From Pseudomonas massiliensis (GTDB lineage Bacteria; Pseudomonadota; Gammaproteobacteria; Pseudomonadales; Pseudomonadaceae): DNA of 64,000 bases. How positions within the stretch are numbered: position 1 is the first letter of the stretch; every line of letters starts with the position of its first letter. Both the position numbers and the translations under genes were made by a program. Shown in pieces: positions 27,345 through 37,400 of the stretch. Below the pieces are notes generated by a model that was not told the DNA's origin, did not search any database, and saw nothing but the letters and a program-made list of their open reading frames with translations. Where the stretch lies: contig NZ_CCYK01000007.1 of NCBI RefSeq assembly GCF_000826105.1, positions 868,001 through 932,000 of the forward strand, written 5' to 3'.

Positions 27345-29108
27345 CTACGGTGTGATACCCGCCCCATTTGCCGGCTGCATGAACACCGCCGAACCCTCTA
27401 TCTCCTTGGCCCTGTGCTTGGCCTCGGAGGCTTTCGCTGCCAGGTCTTCGGCATTCAGGGCATGGCAATCTTCGGCCCTTACATGAACCACGCCGATGGA
27501 CAGGGACAGCAGCGGGAAGGTCTGACGCACCCCCTGACGGTTGTGGGAAACGAAATTGCCCTCGGCCAGGTGCTCGCTGCGATAGAACCGGCGGCATTGC
27601 TGGGTGAAGTCTTCGATCAGCCGGTCCAGCCGCGGCTGCCAGTCCCCCGAGCCCAGTACCAGCATGAAGTCGTCGCCACCGATATGCCCCAGGAAGTCCC
27701 GGCTCGGGTCCACCCGCTCGTTCAGGCAGTGAGCCAGGGCCAGCAACACCTCATCTCCGCGGCTATAGCCATAAAGGTCATTGAAGGGTTTGAAGCTGTC
27801 GATGTCGATGTAGCACACGGCAACCTCCCGCCCTTGGGACAGTGCCCGTTCCAGGCACTGGCGGATGGGTACATTGCCCGGCAACAGGGTGAGGGGGTTG
27901 GCATAGCGAGCCTGTTCGATCTTCAATTCCGTGATGAGCTTTAGTACGTCGATGACCCGACCCATGCCCTGGTAGGTCCCGCCCTCGGTGATGATGAAAT
28001 CTTCCTCGATGCGCTGGCGCGCGCGACTGGTAAGCAATCGGCTCACTTGCTGCAACGACTGACCCATCTCCACGGCGAGGAAGTCTTCACCCATCAGGCG
28101 GCTGATGGGCTTGCGGGCGAGCAGATCGGTGGCGAATGGTTTGAGCAAGGCATCGGACAGCGAGTGACGATGCACGATGCCGCATGGCCGGCTTTGCTCA
28201 TCGAGCACCGCCATGGAATTGAGGTTGGCTTGCAGGCGGAAGGCCTCCAGCACCTTGGCGATGGGGACATCGGCGCGCACCGCGGCCTGGGATAACAACA
28301 GGTCGCGCAGGTCGCGGCCTTCCTCGGCGAGTATGGGTGCCGTTTCAACCCGAGGCAGTAGGGCGCTGGCATCACGCACGGGGCGATCCTGAGGGCGTGC
28401 GATCAGGTAACCCTGAACCAGGTCCACGCCCATCTCGCTGAGCACTGTGAGTTCTTCCACCTGCTCGATGCCTTCCGCGATCACCTGAGCACGGGAGCGG
28501 CGAGCGATCTGCAGGATAGACCCGACGAACTCGCGCTTGAGGGCGTCCTGATGAATGCCCTCGATGAAATGCCGGTCGATCTTGACGTAGTCCGGACGCA
28601 ATTCGGACCACAGGCGCAGACTCGAATAGCCGGCGCCAAGGTCATCCAGGGCGATGGTGAAGCCCATGGCGCGGTAGTGGTGCAGTGCCCGTGACAGCAA
28701 CTGAAAGTCATCGGTGGGCGTCTGCTCGGTCAGCTCGATCACCACCTGGCTCGGCGACAGGCCATAGCGTTGCAGCAATTGCAGGGTCAGCCCGGAGGGA
28801 TGCACGGGTTCGAGCAGCGATTCCGGCGAAACGTTGAGGAACAGCTTGCCCTGCAAGCGCTGCTCGCTGAAACAACGGCATGCGGTCTGCCGGCACAGCA
28901 CTTCGAGCTCGCTGAGGTGCTCGGTTTGCCGGGCCACGGCGAACAGATTCAGCGGTGAGTGCAGCGGGCTGTTGGAGGGGCCCCGGGTCAAGGCTTCGTA
29001 GCCGAGCAGGCGACGCTCGGCCAAGGACACGATGGGCTGGAAGAGGGTATGGACGCTGCCCTGGGCCAGGATGGCCTCCAGGGCGCCGAGCTGTTCGGTG
29101 ATGGTCAT
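27345..29108 (-). CDS. EAL-CBS-GGDEF cyclic-di-GMP signalling protein
   Basis: 587 residues. An N-terminal EAL phosphodiesterase domain (GYEAL with Glu38; ALDDLGAGYSSL; PDYVKIDRHFI), then a tandem CBS pair (about 250-385) and a C-terminal GGDEF domain whose signature reads GGDDF (477-481). The EAL residues look catalytic; the GGDEF site is a conservative variant that could be active or sensory. No signal peptide or membrane span, so cytoplasmic. ATG 29108 (MTITEQLGALEA) chosen; the upstream extension would translate the prc terminator. It follows prc in the same direction. Confidence 0.9.
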   Translation of the reverse strand: MTITEQLGALEAILAQGSVHTLFQPIVSLAERRLLGYEALTRGPSNSPLHSPLNLFAVARQTEHLSELEVLCRQTACRCFSEQRLQGKLFLNVSPESLLEPVHPSGLTLQLLQRYGLSPSQVVIELTEQTPTDDFQLLSRALHHYRAMGFTIALDDLGAGYSSLRLWSELRPDYVKIDRHFIEGIHQDALKREFVGSILQIARRSRAQVIAEGIEQVEELTVLSEMGVDLVQGYLIARPQDRPVRDASALLPRVETAPILAEEGRDLRDLLLSQAAVRADVPIAKVLEAFRLQANLNSMAVLDEQSRPCGIVHRHSLSDALLKPFATDLLARKPISRLMGEDFLAVEMGQSLQQVSRLLTSRARQRIEEDFIITEGGTYQGMGRVIDVLKLITELKIEQARYANPLTLLPGNVPIRQCLERALSQGREVAVCYIDIDSFKPFNDLYGYSRGDEVLLALAHCLNERVDPSRDFLGHIGGDDFMLVLGSGDWQPRLDRLIEDFTQQCRRFYRSEHLAEGNFVSHNRQGVRQTFPLLSLSIGVVHVRAEDCHALNAEDLAAKASEAKHRAKEIEGSAVFMQPANGAGITP

Positions 29109-29125
29109 GCGAGCCCCGATGCCGC

Positions 29126-29154
29126 AAAAGAAAAAGCCGGGCCTGAGCCCGGCT
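29126..29154 (-). terminator. Intrinsic terminator of prc
   Basis: Read leftward: AGCCGGGC, loop TCAG, GCCCGGCT, then TTTTTCTTTT. An 8-bp GC-rich stem (29135-29142 with 29147-29154) with a strong T-tract, about 75 bases after the prc stop and just before the EAL/GGDEF gene. Confidence 0.85.
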
Positions 29155-29229
29155 TGGTATTTCACGACAGTTGCATGACAGAATGATGACTAAAAGCCAT
29201 CATTCATCCGGCTTTAACGTTCGGGCTTA

Positions 29230-31305
29230 TCAATGTTTCGCTACCTGGGTGTTGAGGCGCAGGTAGTCGATAAGGATGCGCCCGGTCTCGGCCAGGTAGG
29301 CGTCTTCTTCCGGCTTGCTGTCGTCAGGTGCCCCGGCGAGCGGGTCTTCTTCCTCCTTCTTCAGCTCCTTGAGCGGCTCCTGGCCCTTGGCCTTGCGACG
29401 CGCGTTTTCCAGCGCCAGTTGCTGGGCCTCGATACTGGTGTGCTCGGCCCGGCGCTGGGCCTCGTTCAGGCTCACCGTTTTCTGCTCCGCCAACTTCTGG
29501 CTCAGGGCAAGACGGTCGCGGATGTAGGCGAACTCGGCGTCGTCCTGGGTGCGCTTGTCGTGCAAGGCCTTCAGCTGGGCCAGGAACGGCTTGAACGGGT
29601 CGCTTTCAGGCTTGACCGCAGGCTTGATGGTGTCCCACGGCATGGCTTCAGGCAGCGCGCTCTCGCCGATCTCCTTGGTGTCGATGATGGATGGGTAGGC
29701 GATGTCCGGTAGCACGCCCTGGTGCTGGGTGCTTTGCCCGGAAACGCGATAGAACTTGGCCAGGGTCAGTTTCAGCTCGCCATGGTTCAGGGGCTGGATG
29801 GTCTGTACCGTGCCCTTGCCGAAGGTCTGGCCGCCGATGATCAAGGCACGGTGGTAGTCCTGCATGGCGCCGGCAAAGATTTCCGAAGCCGAGGCCGAGA
29901 GGCGGTTGACCAGCAGCGCCAAGGGGCCTTTGTAGAAGGCGCCCGGGTTTTCGTCTTCGAGTACGTCTACCTTGCCGTCGCTGTTGCGCACCAGCACGGT
30001 CGGCCCTTTCTCGATGAACAGGCTGGTCAGCTCGGTCGCCTCCTGCAAGGAGCCGCCACCGTTGTTGCGCAGGTCGATGACCACCCCGTCGACCTTTTCC
30101 TTCTGCAGCTCACTGAGCAGCTTCTTCACGTCACGGGTGGTGGACTTGTAGTCCGGGTCCCCGGCGCGGAAGGCCTTGAAGTCCAGGTAGAAGGCCGGGA
30201 TCTCGATAACCCCCAGCTTGTAGTCACGGCCGTCCTGATTCAGGTGCAATACCGACTTCTTCGCCGCCTGCTCCTCGAGCTTCACCGCTTCGCGGGTGAT
30301 GGAGACGATCTTGCTGGTCTGGTCGTTGGGGGCGTTGGTGTGCGGGATCACTTCCAGACGCACCACCGAACCCTTGGGCCCGCGAATGAGCTTGACCACT
30401 TCGTCCAGGCGCCAGCCGACGACATCGACCATTTCCTTGTCGCCCTGGGCCACGCCGATGATCTTGTCGGAAGGGGCTACCTGCTTGGTCTTGTCGGCGG
30501 GGCCGGCCGGTACCAGGCGTACAATCTTTACCTGGTCATTGTCGCTCTGCAACACCGCCCCGATGCCTTCCAGGGACAGGCTCATGTTGATGTCGAAGTT
30601 CTCGGCGTTATCCGGCGACAGATAGTTGGTGTGCGGGTCGTAGGACTGGGCAAAGGTATTGATGTACGCCTGGAAGATGTCTTCGGCGCGGGTCTGGTCC
30701 AGGCGGGCCAGCTGATTCTTGTAGCGCTTGGTAAGGGTTTCCTGAATCTGCTTGGAATCCTTGCCCGCCAGCTTCATGCGCAGCACCTCGTCCATGACAC
30801 GCTTGCGCCACAGATCGTCGAGCTCGGCATTGCTGGTAAGCCACGGAGCATCCTTGCGCTCTACTTCGAGCGTGTCGTTGCTGCTGAAGTCGAGCTTGTC
30901 CACGCCTTCGTCCAGAAGGTCCAGCGCGTAGTCCAGGCGAGCCTTGACCCTGTCCAGGTAGCGCTTGTAGATGGTGAAGCCAGGGTCGAGATTACCGTTC
31001 TTGAGGAAGTCGTCGAACTGGGTCTTCCACTTGTCGAATTCGGCAATGTCACTGGCGAGGAAATAACTGCGCGAAGGATCGAGCAGTTTGATATAGCTGT
31101 CGTAGATGATGACCGAACGGGCGTCGTTCAACGGTGGCTTGCTGTAGTGATGACGCTTTAGCAATTCGACGACGTTGAGGCTGGCGATCACCTCGTCGCG
31201 GTCAGGCTGAAGGCTGTTCCAGCTGTTGGCCGCAAAGCCTGGGGCTGACAGCAGGCTGAGGCTGATGCCTAACGCCAGGGCGGTACCGGGGAATAGTTGC
31301 TTCAT
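29230..31305 (-). CDS. prc: Carboxy-terminal (tail-specific) periplasmic protease Prc
   Basis: 691 residues, S41 family. It has a signal peptide (about 1-25), a Prc N-terminal domain, a PDZ domain (about 215-310) and the protease core with catalytic serine in LSASASEIFAGAMQDY (about Ser472) and lysine in QTFGKGTVQ (Lys497), spaced as in E. coli Prc. It has a Lys/Glu-rich C-terminal extension. In P. aeruginosa the orthologue (AlgO) cleaves MucA in some alginate-producing strains. Start ATG 31305 (MKQLFPGTALAL) is preferred; ATGs at 31311 and 31338 are possible. Confidence 0.93.
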   Translation of the reverse strand: MKQLFPGTALALGISLSLLSAPGFAANSWNSLQPDRDEVIASLNVVELLKRHHYSKPPLNDARSVIIYDSYIKLLDPSRSYFLASDIAEFDKWKTQFDDFLKNGNLDPGFTIYKRYLDRVKARLDYALDLLDEGVDKLDFSSNDTLEVERKDAPWLTSNAELDDLWRKRVMDEVLRMKLAGKDSKQIQETLTKRYKNQLARLDQTRAEDIFQAYINTFAQSYDPHTNYLSPDNAENFDINMSLSLEGIGAVLQSDNDQVKIVRLVPAGPADKTKQVAPSDKIIGVAQGDKEMVDVVGWRLDEVVKLIRGPKGSVVRLEVIPHTNAPNDQTSKIVSITREAVKLEEQAAKKSVLHLNQDGRDYKLGVIEIPAFYLDFKAFRAGDPDYKSTTRDVKKLLSELQKEKVDGVVIDLRNNGGGSLQEATELTSLFIEKGPTVLVRNSDGKVDVLEDENPGAFYKGPLALLVNRLSASASEIFAGAMQDYHRALIIGGQTFGKGTVQTIQPLNHGELKLTLAKFYRVSGQSTQHQGVLPDIAYPSIIDTKEIGESALPEAMPWDTIKPAVKPESDPFKPFLAQLKALHDKRTQDDAEFAYIRDRLALSQKLAEQKTVSLNEAQRRAEHTSIEAQQLALENARRKAKGQEPLKELKKEEEDPLAGAPDDSKPEEDAYLAETGRILIDYLRLNTQVAKH

Positions 31306-31425
31306 GCTCATTCGACGAGGGGACAATTGATCACGCATATTAGGCCGTCTTTGAATGGACCGGTTCCAGGGCTACTACATTAAATCCTGTTCATGCGGTA
31401 GCCCGGTATTTGGGTCACATTATGC

Positions 31426-31451
31426 AAAAAACCCCGCGCCAGTGCGCGGGG
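31426..31451 (-). terminator. Intrinsic terminator facing prc, between divergent genes
   Basis: Read leftward: CCCCGCGC, loop ACTG, GCGCGGGG, TTTTTT. An 8-bp GC-only stem (31432-31439 with 31444-31451) with six Ts. It lies upstream of prc and of the divergent quinone oxidoreductase, so it does not end either gene. It may stop antisense transcription coming from the tolC-like gene or attenuate prc. Confidence 0.75.
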
Positions 31452-31479
31452 CTCAGTCTGAGTGAACTATGGAGGCAGC

Positions 31480-32445
31480 GTGAAGGCATTGCAAGGCGTG
31501 GAAGGGCATGTGGAATGGGCCGAGTACCCGGACTTGACGTGCGATGTGGGGCAGGTGCGCATACGCGTGGCGGCCGCCGGGCTCAATCGGGCCGACCTGC
31601 TGCAGCGGGCCGGGCATTACCCGCCACCGCCCGGCGCGAGCGAAGTCCTAGGGCTTGAATGCGCCGGGATCATCACCGAAGTGGGGGCGGGGGTGTCCCT
31701 CAACATCGGAGACCGGGTCTGCACCTTGCTGGCCGGCGGCGGCATGGCCGAGGAAGTGGTGGTGGATGCCCGCCATGTGTTGCCGGTGCCGGAAGGCCTG
31801 ACGCTGATCGAGGCCGCGGCTATCCTGGAAGTCTATGGCACGGTCTGGTTGAACCTCTTCCAGCTGGCCGCCCTGCAGCCCGGCCAGAAGGTTCTGCTGC
31901 ATGCCGGCGCCAGTGGCATCGGCTCGGCGGCGATCCAGCTGTGCAAGGCTTTCGGCAACCCTACCTGGGTGACGGTCGGCTCGGCTGAGCGCCTGGCCTA
32001 CTGCGAACAGCTCGGCGCCCAGGGTGGGGTGGTGCGCGACAACGGCCTGGACGGGCTCAAGGACCTGGGGCCCTTCGATGTCATCCTCGACCCGGTCGGC
32101 GCCAGCTACGCAGAACTCAACCTTCAAGTAGCGGCACAGGACGCCCGTTGGGTGTTGATCGGTGTGATGGGCGGACGCCAGGCCCAGCTGGATATGGGGC
32201 TGATGCTGGGCAAGCGCATACAGCTGATCGGCTCCACCCTGCGCAGCCGTGACGACAGCTTCAAGGCCGAACTCCTTCGCGAGCTGGGCCAGGAAGTGCT
32301 GCCATTGTTCACGGAAAAACGTCTCAACCCTCAGATTGCCCGGACCTTCCCAATCGGCGAAGCCGAGGAAGCCTTCGCCGAACTGGCCAGCAACCAGATC
32401 ACCGGCAAGGTGGTGCTGGTGATCGATCCATCCTTGGTGGGTTGA
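31480..32445 (+). CDS. Zinc-free quinone oxidoreductase (PIG3/QOR type)
   Basis: 321 residues, medium-chain dehydrogenase fold: a GroES-like N-terminal domain (AGLNRADLLQRAGHYPPPPG, LGLECAG) and an NADPH-binding Rossmann domain (LLHAGASGIGSAAIQLC). Structural-zinc cysteines are missing, as in NADPH:quinone reductases of the PIG3 group. GTG 31480 is chosen because TGGAGGCAGC precedes it. Divergent from prc. Confidence 0.88.
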   Translation: MKALQGVEGHVEWAEYPDLTCDVGQVRIRVAAAGLNRADLLQRAGHYPPPPGASEVLGLECAGIITEVGAGVSLNIGDRVCTLLAGGGMAEEVVVDARHVLPVPEGLTLIEAAAILEVYGTVWLNLFQLAALQPGQKVLLHAGASGIGSAAIQLCKAFGNPTWVTVGSAERLAYCEQLGAQGGVVRDNGLDGLKDLGPFDVILDPVGASYAELNLQVAAQDARWVLIGVMGGRQAQLDMGLMLGKRIQLIGSTLRSRDDSFKAELLRELGQEVLPLFTEKRLNPQIARTFPIGEAEEAFAELASNQITGKVVLVIDPSLVG

Positions 32446-32459
32446 CCCGCAAAGGCTGG

Positions 32460-32490
32460 CGAATGCGGGTATGCCCTTACGCCGCATTCG
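32460..32490. terminator. Inverted repeat between convergent genes
   Basis: CGAATGCGG / CCGCATTCG, a 9-bp stem with a 13-base loop, lies between the convergent quinone oxidoreductase and TolC-like genes. No clear T-tract, so at best a weak bidirectional terminator. Confidence 0.35.
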
Positions 32491-32579
32491 TCATTTGCCG
32501 CTACCCCTGCCGGTCTTCGGTTTGCCCTGGTTTCCGGTAGGGGCCAGCGCCAGCGGGCGAACCCTGGCGCCGGTCTGGC

Positions 32580-33935
32580 TTAACGCATTTCAGGCAACCG
32601 CGCTTCGCTCTTCACATCAGTCTTGGCCACGGCCTCTGCCGGCAGCACGATCCTGGACTTTGGCAGCAACTCACCCATGTTCGCCAATACCCGGTACATC
32701 GAATACTCCTCGGTATAGCGCACTTCGGTATAGCGGCGGTTGGCGTTGTAGAGTTCGTTTTCACTGTCGAGCAGGTCCAGCAGGGTACGCTGGCCCAGGC
32801 CGAACTGGTTCTGATAGGCCGCGCGTACCTTGGTGGTCGTCTCAGCGTATTCGCGGGCGCTCGGTGCCTGCTGGCGGGCGTTGAGCATGGCGTTCCAGGC
32901 CAGGGACAGGTTTTCGTTCAGGCTGCGCAGGGCATTGTTACGAATGTCCATCGCCTGGTTGATGCGATGCGCGTCGCCTTGCAGGCGAGCCTTGTCGCTA
33001 CCGCCGCGGAACAGGTTGTAGCTGACGGCGACACCGGCGCGCCAGTCGTTGGCGTGGCCTTCCTCGCCGGAGATGTTGTTATTGGCGCCTACCGCCACCT
33101 CGGCATCCACCCGTGGGTAGAACTGCGACTTGGCTCCCTCGTACTGCTGCTCGGCGGCTTGTACATCAGCCTGCGCGGACTTGAGGTAGGGGTTGGCATC
33201 GATCATCGTCTGGCGTGCTTCGGTGATATCGGCCGGCAGCTCGCCACGGATGGATGCCGGGGCCTCCAGTTCATCGGGCATGCGGCCGGTGGCGCTGAAG
33301 AAATTGGCTTCGGCGTCCGCCAGGTCGACCAGGGCGGTCTGGTAGTTGTTCTCGGCCAGGGCGCGACGGGCGCGGGACTGATCACTGTCGGCGGTGCTAC
33401 CCACGCCGCGCTCGGTGCGCAGGCCGATCTGGTCGTTGACCCGCAAATGGGCCTGCAGATTGTTCTTGGCCAAGTCTACCAGCTCGCGCCGCTTGAGCAC
33501 CTCCAGGTAAACCTCCACGGCACGCAGGGCCAGGTCCTGGGCCACGCCTTGGACATAGAACGCGCGCGAAGTGGACACCGCCTGGGTGCGAGACACTTCG
33601 CGAGTGGCGCTGGAGCCATCGAACAGCATCTGGCGCAGGCGCAGTTCGGAGGTGGTGTAGGTCAGCAGCTCCTTGTGATGCCCACCCTGGGCGCGGGTAG
33701 TGGGCGTGTCCGACCTTTCGCGGCCATAGCCGCCGACAAAGTCGACGCTGGGAAGGTAAGCGCCCCGGGCAACCTTGATGTCCTCATCAGCGGCTAGCCG
33801 GCTGTTGATGTTCGATTGCAATTCAGGGTGGGTGTCCACCGTGCTCTGGATCGCCTCCTGGAGCGTCATGGCGTGGGCTTGGGAGGCCCCGATCGCCAAC
33901 AATACCGCGCTGCAGATGGGGGTTAAAATGCGCAT
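32580..33935 (-). CDS. TolC/LapE-type outer-membrane channel of a type I secretion system
   Basis: 451 residues with signal peptide MRILTPICSAVLLAIGASQAHA and the two-fold OEP repeat of TolC proteins (MTLQEAIQSTVDTHPEL ... and VAVSYNLFRGGSDKARLQG ... FGLGQRTLLDLLDSENELYNA). Start ATG 33935 follows GGGAGAAG on the minus strand; a longer reading frame upstream lacks a signal peptide at its N-terminus. It is divergent from a LapA-type adhesin, suggesting it is that adhesin's outer-membrane port (LapE/AggA role). The inner-membrane ABC and adaptor genes are not here. Confidence 0.9.
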   Translation of the reverse strand: MRILTPICSAVLLAIGASQAHAMTLQEAIQSTVDTHPELQSNINSRLAADEDIKVARGAYLPSVDFVGGYGRERSDTPTTRAQGGHHKELLTYTTSELRLRQMLFDGSSATREVSRTQAVSTSRAFYVQGVAQDLALRAVEVYLEVLKRRELVDLAKNNLQAHLRVNDQIGLRTERGVGSTADSDQSRARRALAENNYQTALVDLADAEANFFSATGRMPDELEAPASIRGELPADITEARQTMIDANPYLKSAQADVQAAEQQYEGAKSQFYPRVDAEVAVGANNNISGEEGHANDWRAGVAVSYNLFRGGSDKARLQGDAHRINQAMDIRNNALRSLNENLSLAWNAMLNARQQAPSAREYAETTTKVRAAYQNQFGLGQRTLLDLLDSENELYNANRRYTEVRYTEEYSMYRVLANMGELLPKSRIVLPAEAVAKTDVKSEARLPEMR

Positions 33936-34472
33936 CGATGTACTTCTCCCTGTCCCTGAATATTGGCAGTCGCCATTTTTTTGGCGAATTTTCTTATAAT
34001 TCCGTGCACGGATCCTAACACTGGAGATACAAAGAAAATTCTGGATCGTTAAGAACTTTTTTTCATAACACTTATCGCCAAATAAACTTATGAAGCGCCG
34101 TGCCTTTGGGTTCATCTTAGCTACGCCGGAAACGCTGGAAGCGCCGCATGGGGCGGCCTCCGGATAGATTGCCGGTAGTAGTCGAGAGGCGTGAAAAGGG
34201 ATCGGCGGGTCGTACTCCAGAAGGAATTTGGGCAAATGTGAGGGTGGCGGTTTTCTGTCACCGCAGTCCGCAGGGCGGTTTTCCGCTCTCATGTTCGATA
34301 CAAAGCGTCTCAGAGCGTAACTTTACTGCGTTTGTTCAGTACCCTACGCAAAAAAATGGCGCTTTGCCATGGTCAGAGCTAGCAATTCGCCAGCCGGTCA
34401 TGAACTCCGGGGCACATCTCCTGTCTCCTTTGCGCAACGGCCTGGTGCTGAGAAGCAATGGAGGAGTGGGCA
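33936..34472. promoter_or_regulatory. Divergent regulatory region, tolC-like gene / adhesin
   Basis: 537 bases, clearly more AT-rich than the surroundings between about 33960 and 34100. It contains a TATAAT at 33995-34000 and a TCGCCA-N6-TGGCGA hairpin (33970-33987), with no long ORF. It must hold the promoters for both flanking genes. Low GC suggests a target for H-NS-like MvaT proteins (inference). The adhesin ribosome site (TGGAGGAGTG) is at its right end. Confidence 0.45.
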
Positions 34473-37400
34473 ATGGCAACCTTGATCGGTGTCGTCAGTA
34501 AAGTTATTGGGCAGGTATTCGCAGTCGCCGGTGATGGCACCCGTCGCATTCTGGTGGAAGGTGATCGTCTCTATGCGGGCGAGCAACTGGATACCGGCGT
34601 TGGCGGTGCCGTGTCCGTGCATCTGCAGAACGGCCAGGAGCTGGCCCTGGGCCGTGGCAGCGCGCTGGTTCTGAACGAAGGGCTGCTGGACCATCAGGCC
34701 CCGGACATCCAGGTCGAGGGCGACCGTATCGCCGACACCGCCCTGGACGACGTCAATGCCTTGCAGCAGGCCATCGCCGCAGGCGTCGACCCTACCCTGG
34801 CCTCCGAGCCGACCGCGGCCGGCCCGACAGGTACGGGCGCTACCGGGGTTCCGAGTGGCGGCGGGGGGCATAGCTTCGTATTGCTGACCGAGGTAGGCGG
34901 CGCTGTTGCGCCGACGGTCGGCTTTCCTACCGCTGGCCTGGCCGCCACGCCTGAATTTCCCGATCCGGACCTGCCGCCTCTGGTGACATTGGCTGCAGCG
35001 GCTCCGGTACTGCCTCCCGATAACCTAGTCGTGCTGGGCGGCCTGGATGTCGCCGGGGGCGAGGTGGGCGTGAACGAGGCGAACCTGGCCACGGGGTCGA
35101 ACCCGGACGCGGCCGCGCTGACCCAGAGCGGCAGCTTCACGGTGACGGCGGCCGATGGCCTGACGAGCCTGCTCATCGGAACCCTGGAGGTGATACGCGC
35201 CGGCCAGGTCGTGGGAATAGGGCAGTCCTTCACCACCGCCGACGGCAACCTCTTCACGGTTACGGGTTTCGACACCACCACCGGAGTATTGACCTACACC
35301 TATACCCTTGTCGGCAATCAGCAGCATCCAGCCGGGGACGGTACCAACACCCTGGGCGAAAGCCTCACCGTCACTGCGGTGGACAGCAACGGTACGACCG
35401 CCACGGGCAGCCTGGACGTTGTGATCCAGGACGACGTGCCAACCGCCGTGGGTGATGCCCAGGCAGTGACGGCCACCGAGCAACTGACCAGCGTCAGTGG
35501 AAACGTATTGGCCAACGATACCCAGGGCGCGGACGCGGTCGCCGGAGGCGGTGTAGCCGCTGGCACCTACGTGGGTACCTATGGCACCTTGGTGCTGGCA
35601 GCAGACGGCAGCTACACCTATACCCTGAATGCCGCCGGGGCCGCCTTCGATGCCCTCTATGGCGGGCGCTCGGCCAGCGATACCTTCACCTATACCCTGA
35701 GCGATTCCGACGGCGACAGCAGTACCGCGACCCTGACGCTGAACCTGACCAACCTGGATGACCCGGTGATCATCCGCAACCTTGGGCAGAACGGAGGCGA
35801 GCAGCGCGTACTGGAGGCCAACCTCAGTACCGGCAGCGATCCGGACGCAGCCGCCTTGACCCGTACCGGTACCTTTACCCTGGACGCCCGGGATGGTCTG
35901 GCCACCCTGACCATCGACGGCGTGGATGTCATCGGCGGCACTGCCACGGGCCTGCCGGTGACCATTACCGGCCAGTTGGGCAATGCGCTGACCATCACTG
36001 GCTATGACGCCGCCACGGGTGTGGTCAGCTACAGCTATACCCTTTCCGTTGCCCAGGAGCACAACCAGGGGCAAAGCGAGCTATCTGAAGACTTCCAGGT
36101 GGTCGCTACGGATCGCGACGGCGACAGTGGCACTGCCTGGCTCAACGTGCGCATCGAGGACGATAACCCTGTTGCCGTCGCTGACACCGCCGACGTGAAC
36201 GACACCACCTCGGTGGTCAGTGGCAACGTGCTTGGGAACGACGCCCTGGGCGCCGATGCCATCGCCAGCCCGGTCATCAATGCCGGCACCTACGTTGGCA
36301 CCTATGGCACCCTGGTGCTGGCGGCGGACGGCAGTTATACCTACACCCTCGACACCACCAGCCAGGCCTACCGGGACCTGCTCGCCGGCAATGCGACCGT
36401 CGGCAACGGCACCGATGTCTTCAGCTATTCGGTGATCGACAGCGATGGCGATACGGCAACCACGACCCTGACCGTCAACGTCACCAACCCCGATGATCCG
36501 GTGACCTTCATCGGGCTGGGCGTGGACGGCGGCGAGCAGCGCGTCTACGAGGCCAACCTGCCAGGCGGCAGCGACCCCGACGCTACCGAGCTGACCCGTA
36601 CCGGCACCTTTACCCTCGATACCAGGGATGGCCTGGCTACCTTGACCATCGATGGAGTGGACGTCATCGGTGGCAGTTCCACCGGCCTGCCGGTGACCAT
36701 CACAGGTCAGTTGGGTAACGCCCTGACCATCACTGGCTACGATGCCAGCACCGGCGTAGTGAGCTACAGCTATACCCTGTCCGAGGCGCAGCAGCACAAT
36801 GTCGGGGAGAGCGAGCTGTCCGAAGATTTCAAGCTGGTGGCCACCGATTGCGATGGCGACTCTGGCACCGCCTGGCTCAACGTCCGCATCGAGGACGACA
36901 ACCCTGTCGCCGCGCCCATTACCGAAAGCGTGGCCTCGTCCACTGTCGATACCAACGTACTGGTGGTGCTGGATATCTCCAACAGCATGGGCAACGATTC
37001 GAAGGTCAATGGGCTCAGCCGTCTGGACCTGGCCAAGCAGGCGATCACCGAGCTACTGACCCAGTACGACAATCTGGGCGATGTGCGGGTGCAGGTGGTG
37101 ACCTTCAACAACCATGAGAACGTGCTCAGCACCCAGTGGATGACGGTGGCCGAAGCCAAGGCGCTGATCAACAGCGATGCCCTGACCAATGGTGGCGGCA
37201 CCAACTACGATTACGCCCTGGCCGGCGCTGAACAGGCCTGGGCCACCGCTGGCAAGCTGACCGGGGCACAGAACGTCAGTTACTTCCTCTCCGACGGCAA
37301 CCCGACGCTGTCGGACGACCGTCCGAAGACCGGCAATGGCCAATCCGGCAACAAGACCGATACCGCCTTGGGCGACGGCATCGACAGCACGGAGCAGGCG

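Noticed and set aside
29722..31161. 479-codon plus-strand frame inside prc
   Set aside because: Antisense to the intact protease with shadow-type composition; no ribosome site or motif.
35025..36797. Long minus-strand frames within the adhesin gene
   Set aside because: They mirror the internal repeats of the sense gene and have no independent signals.
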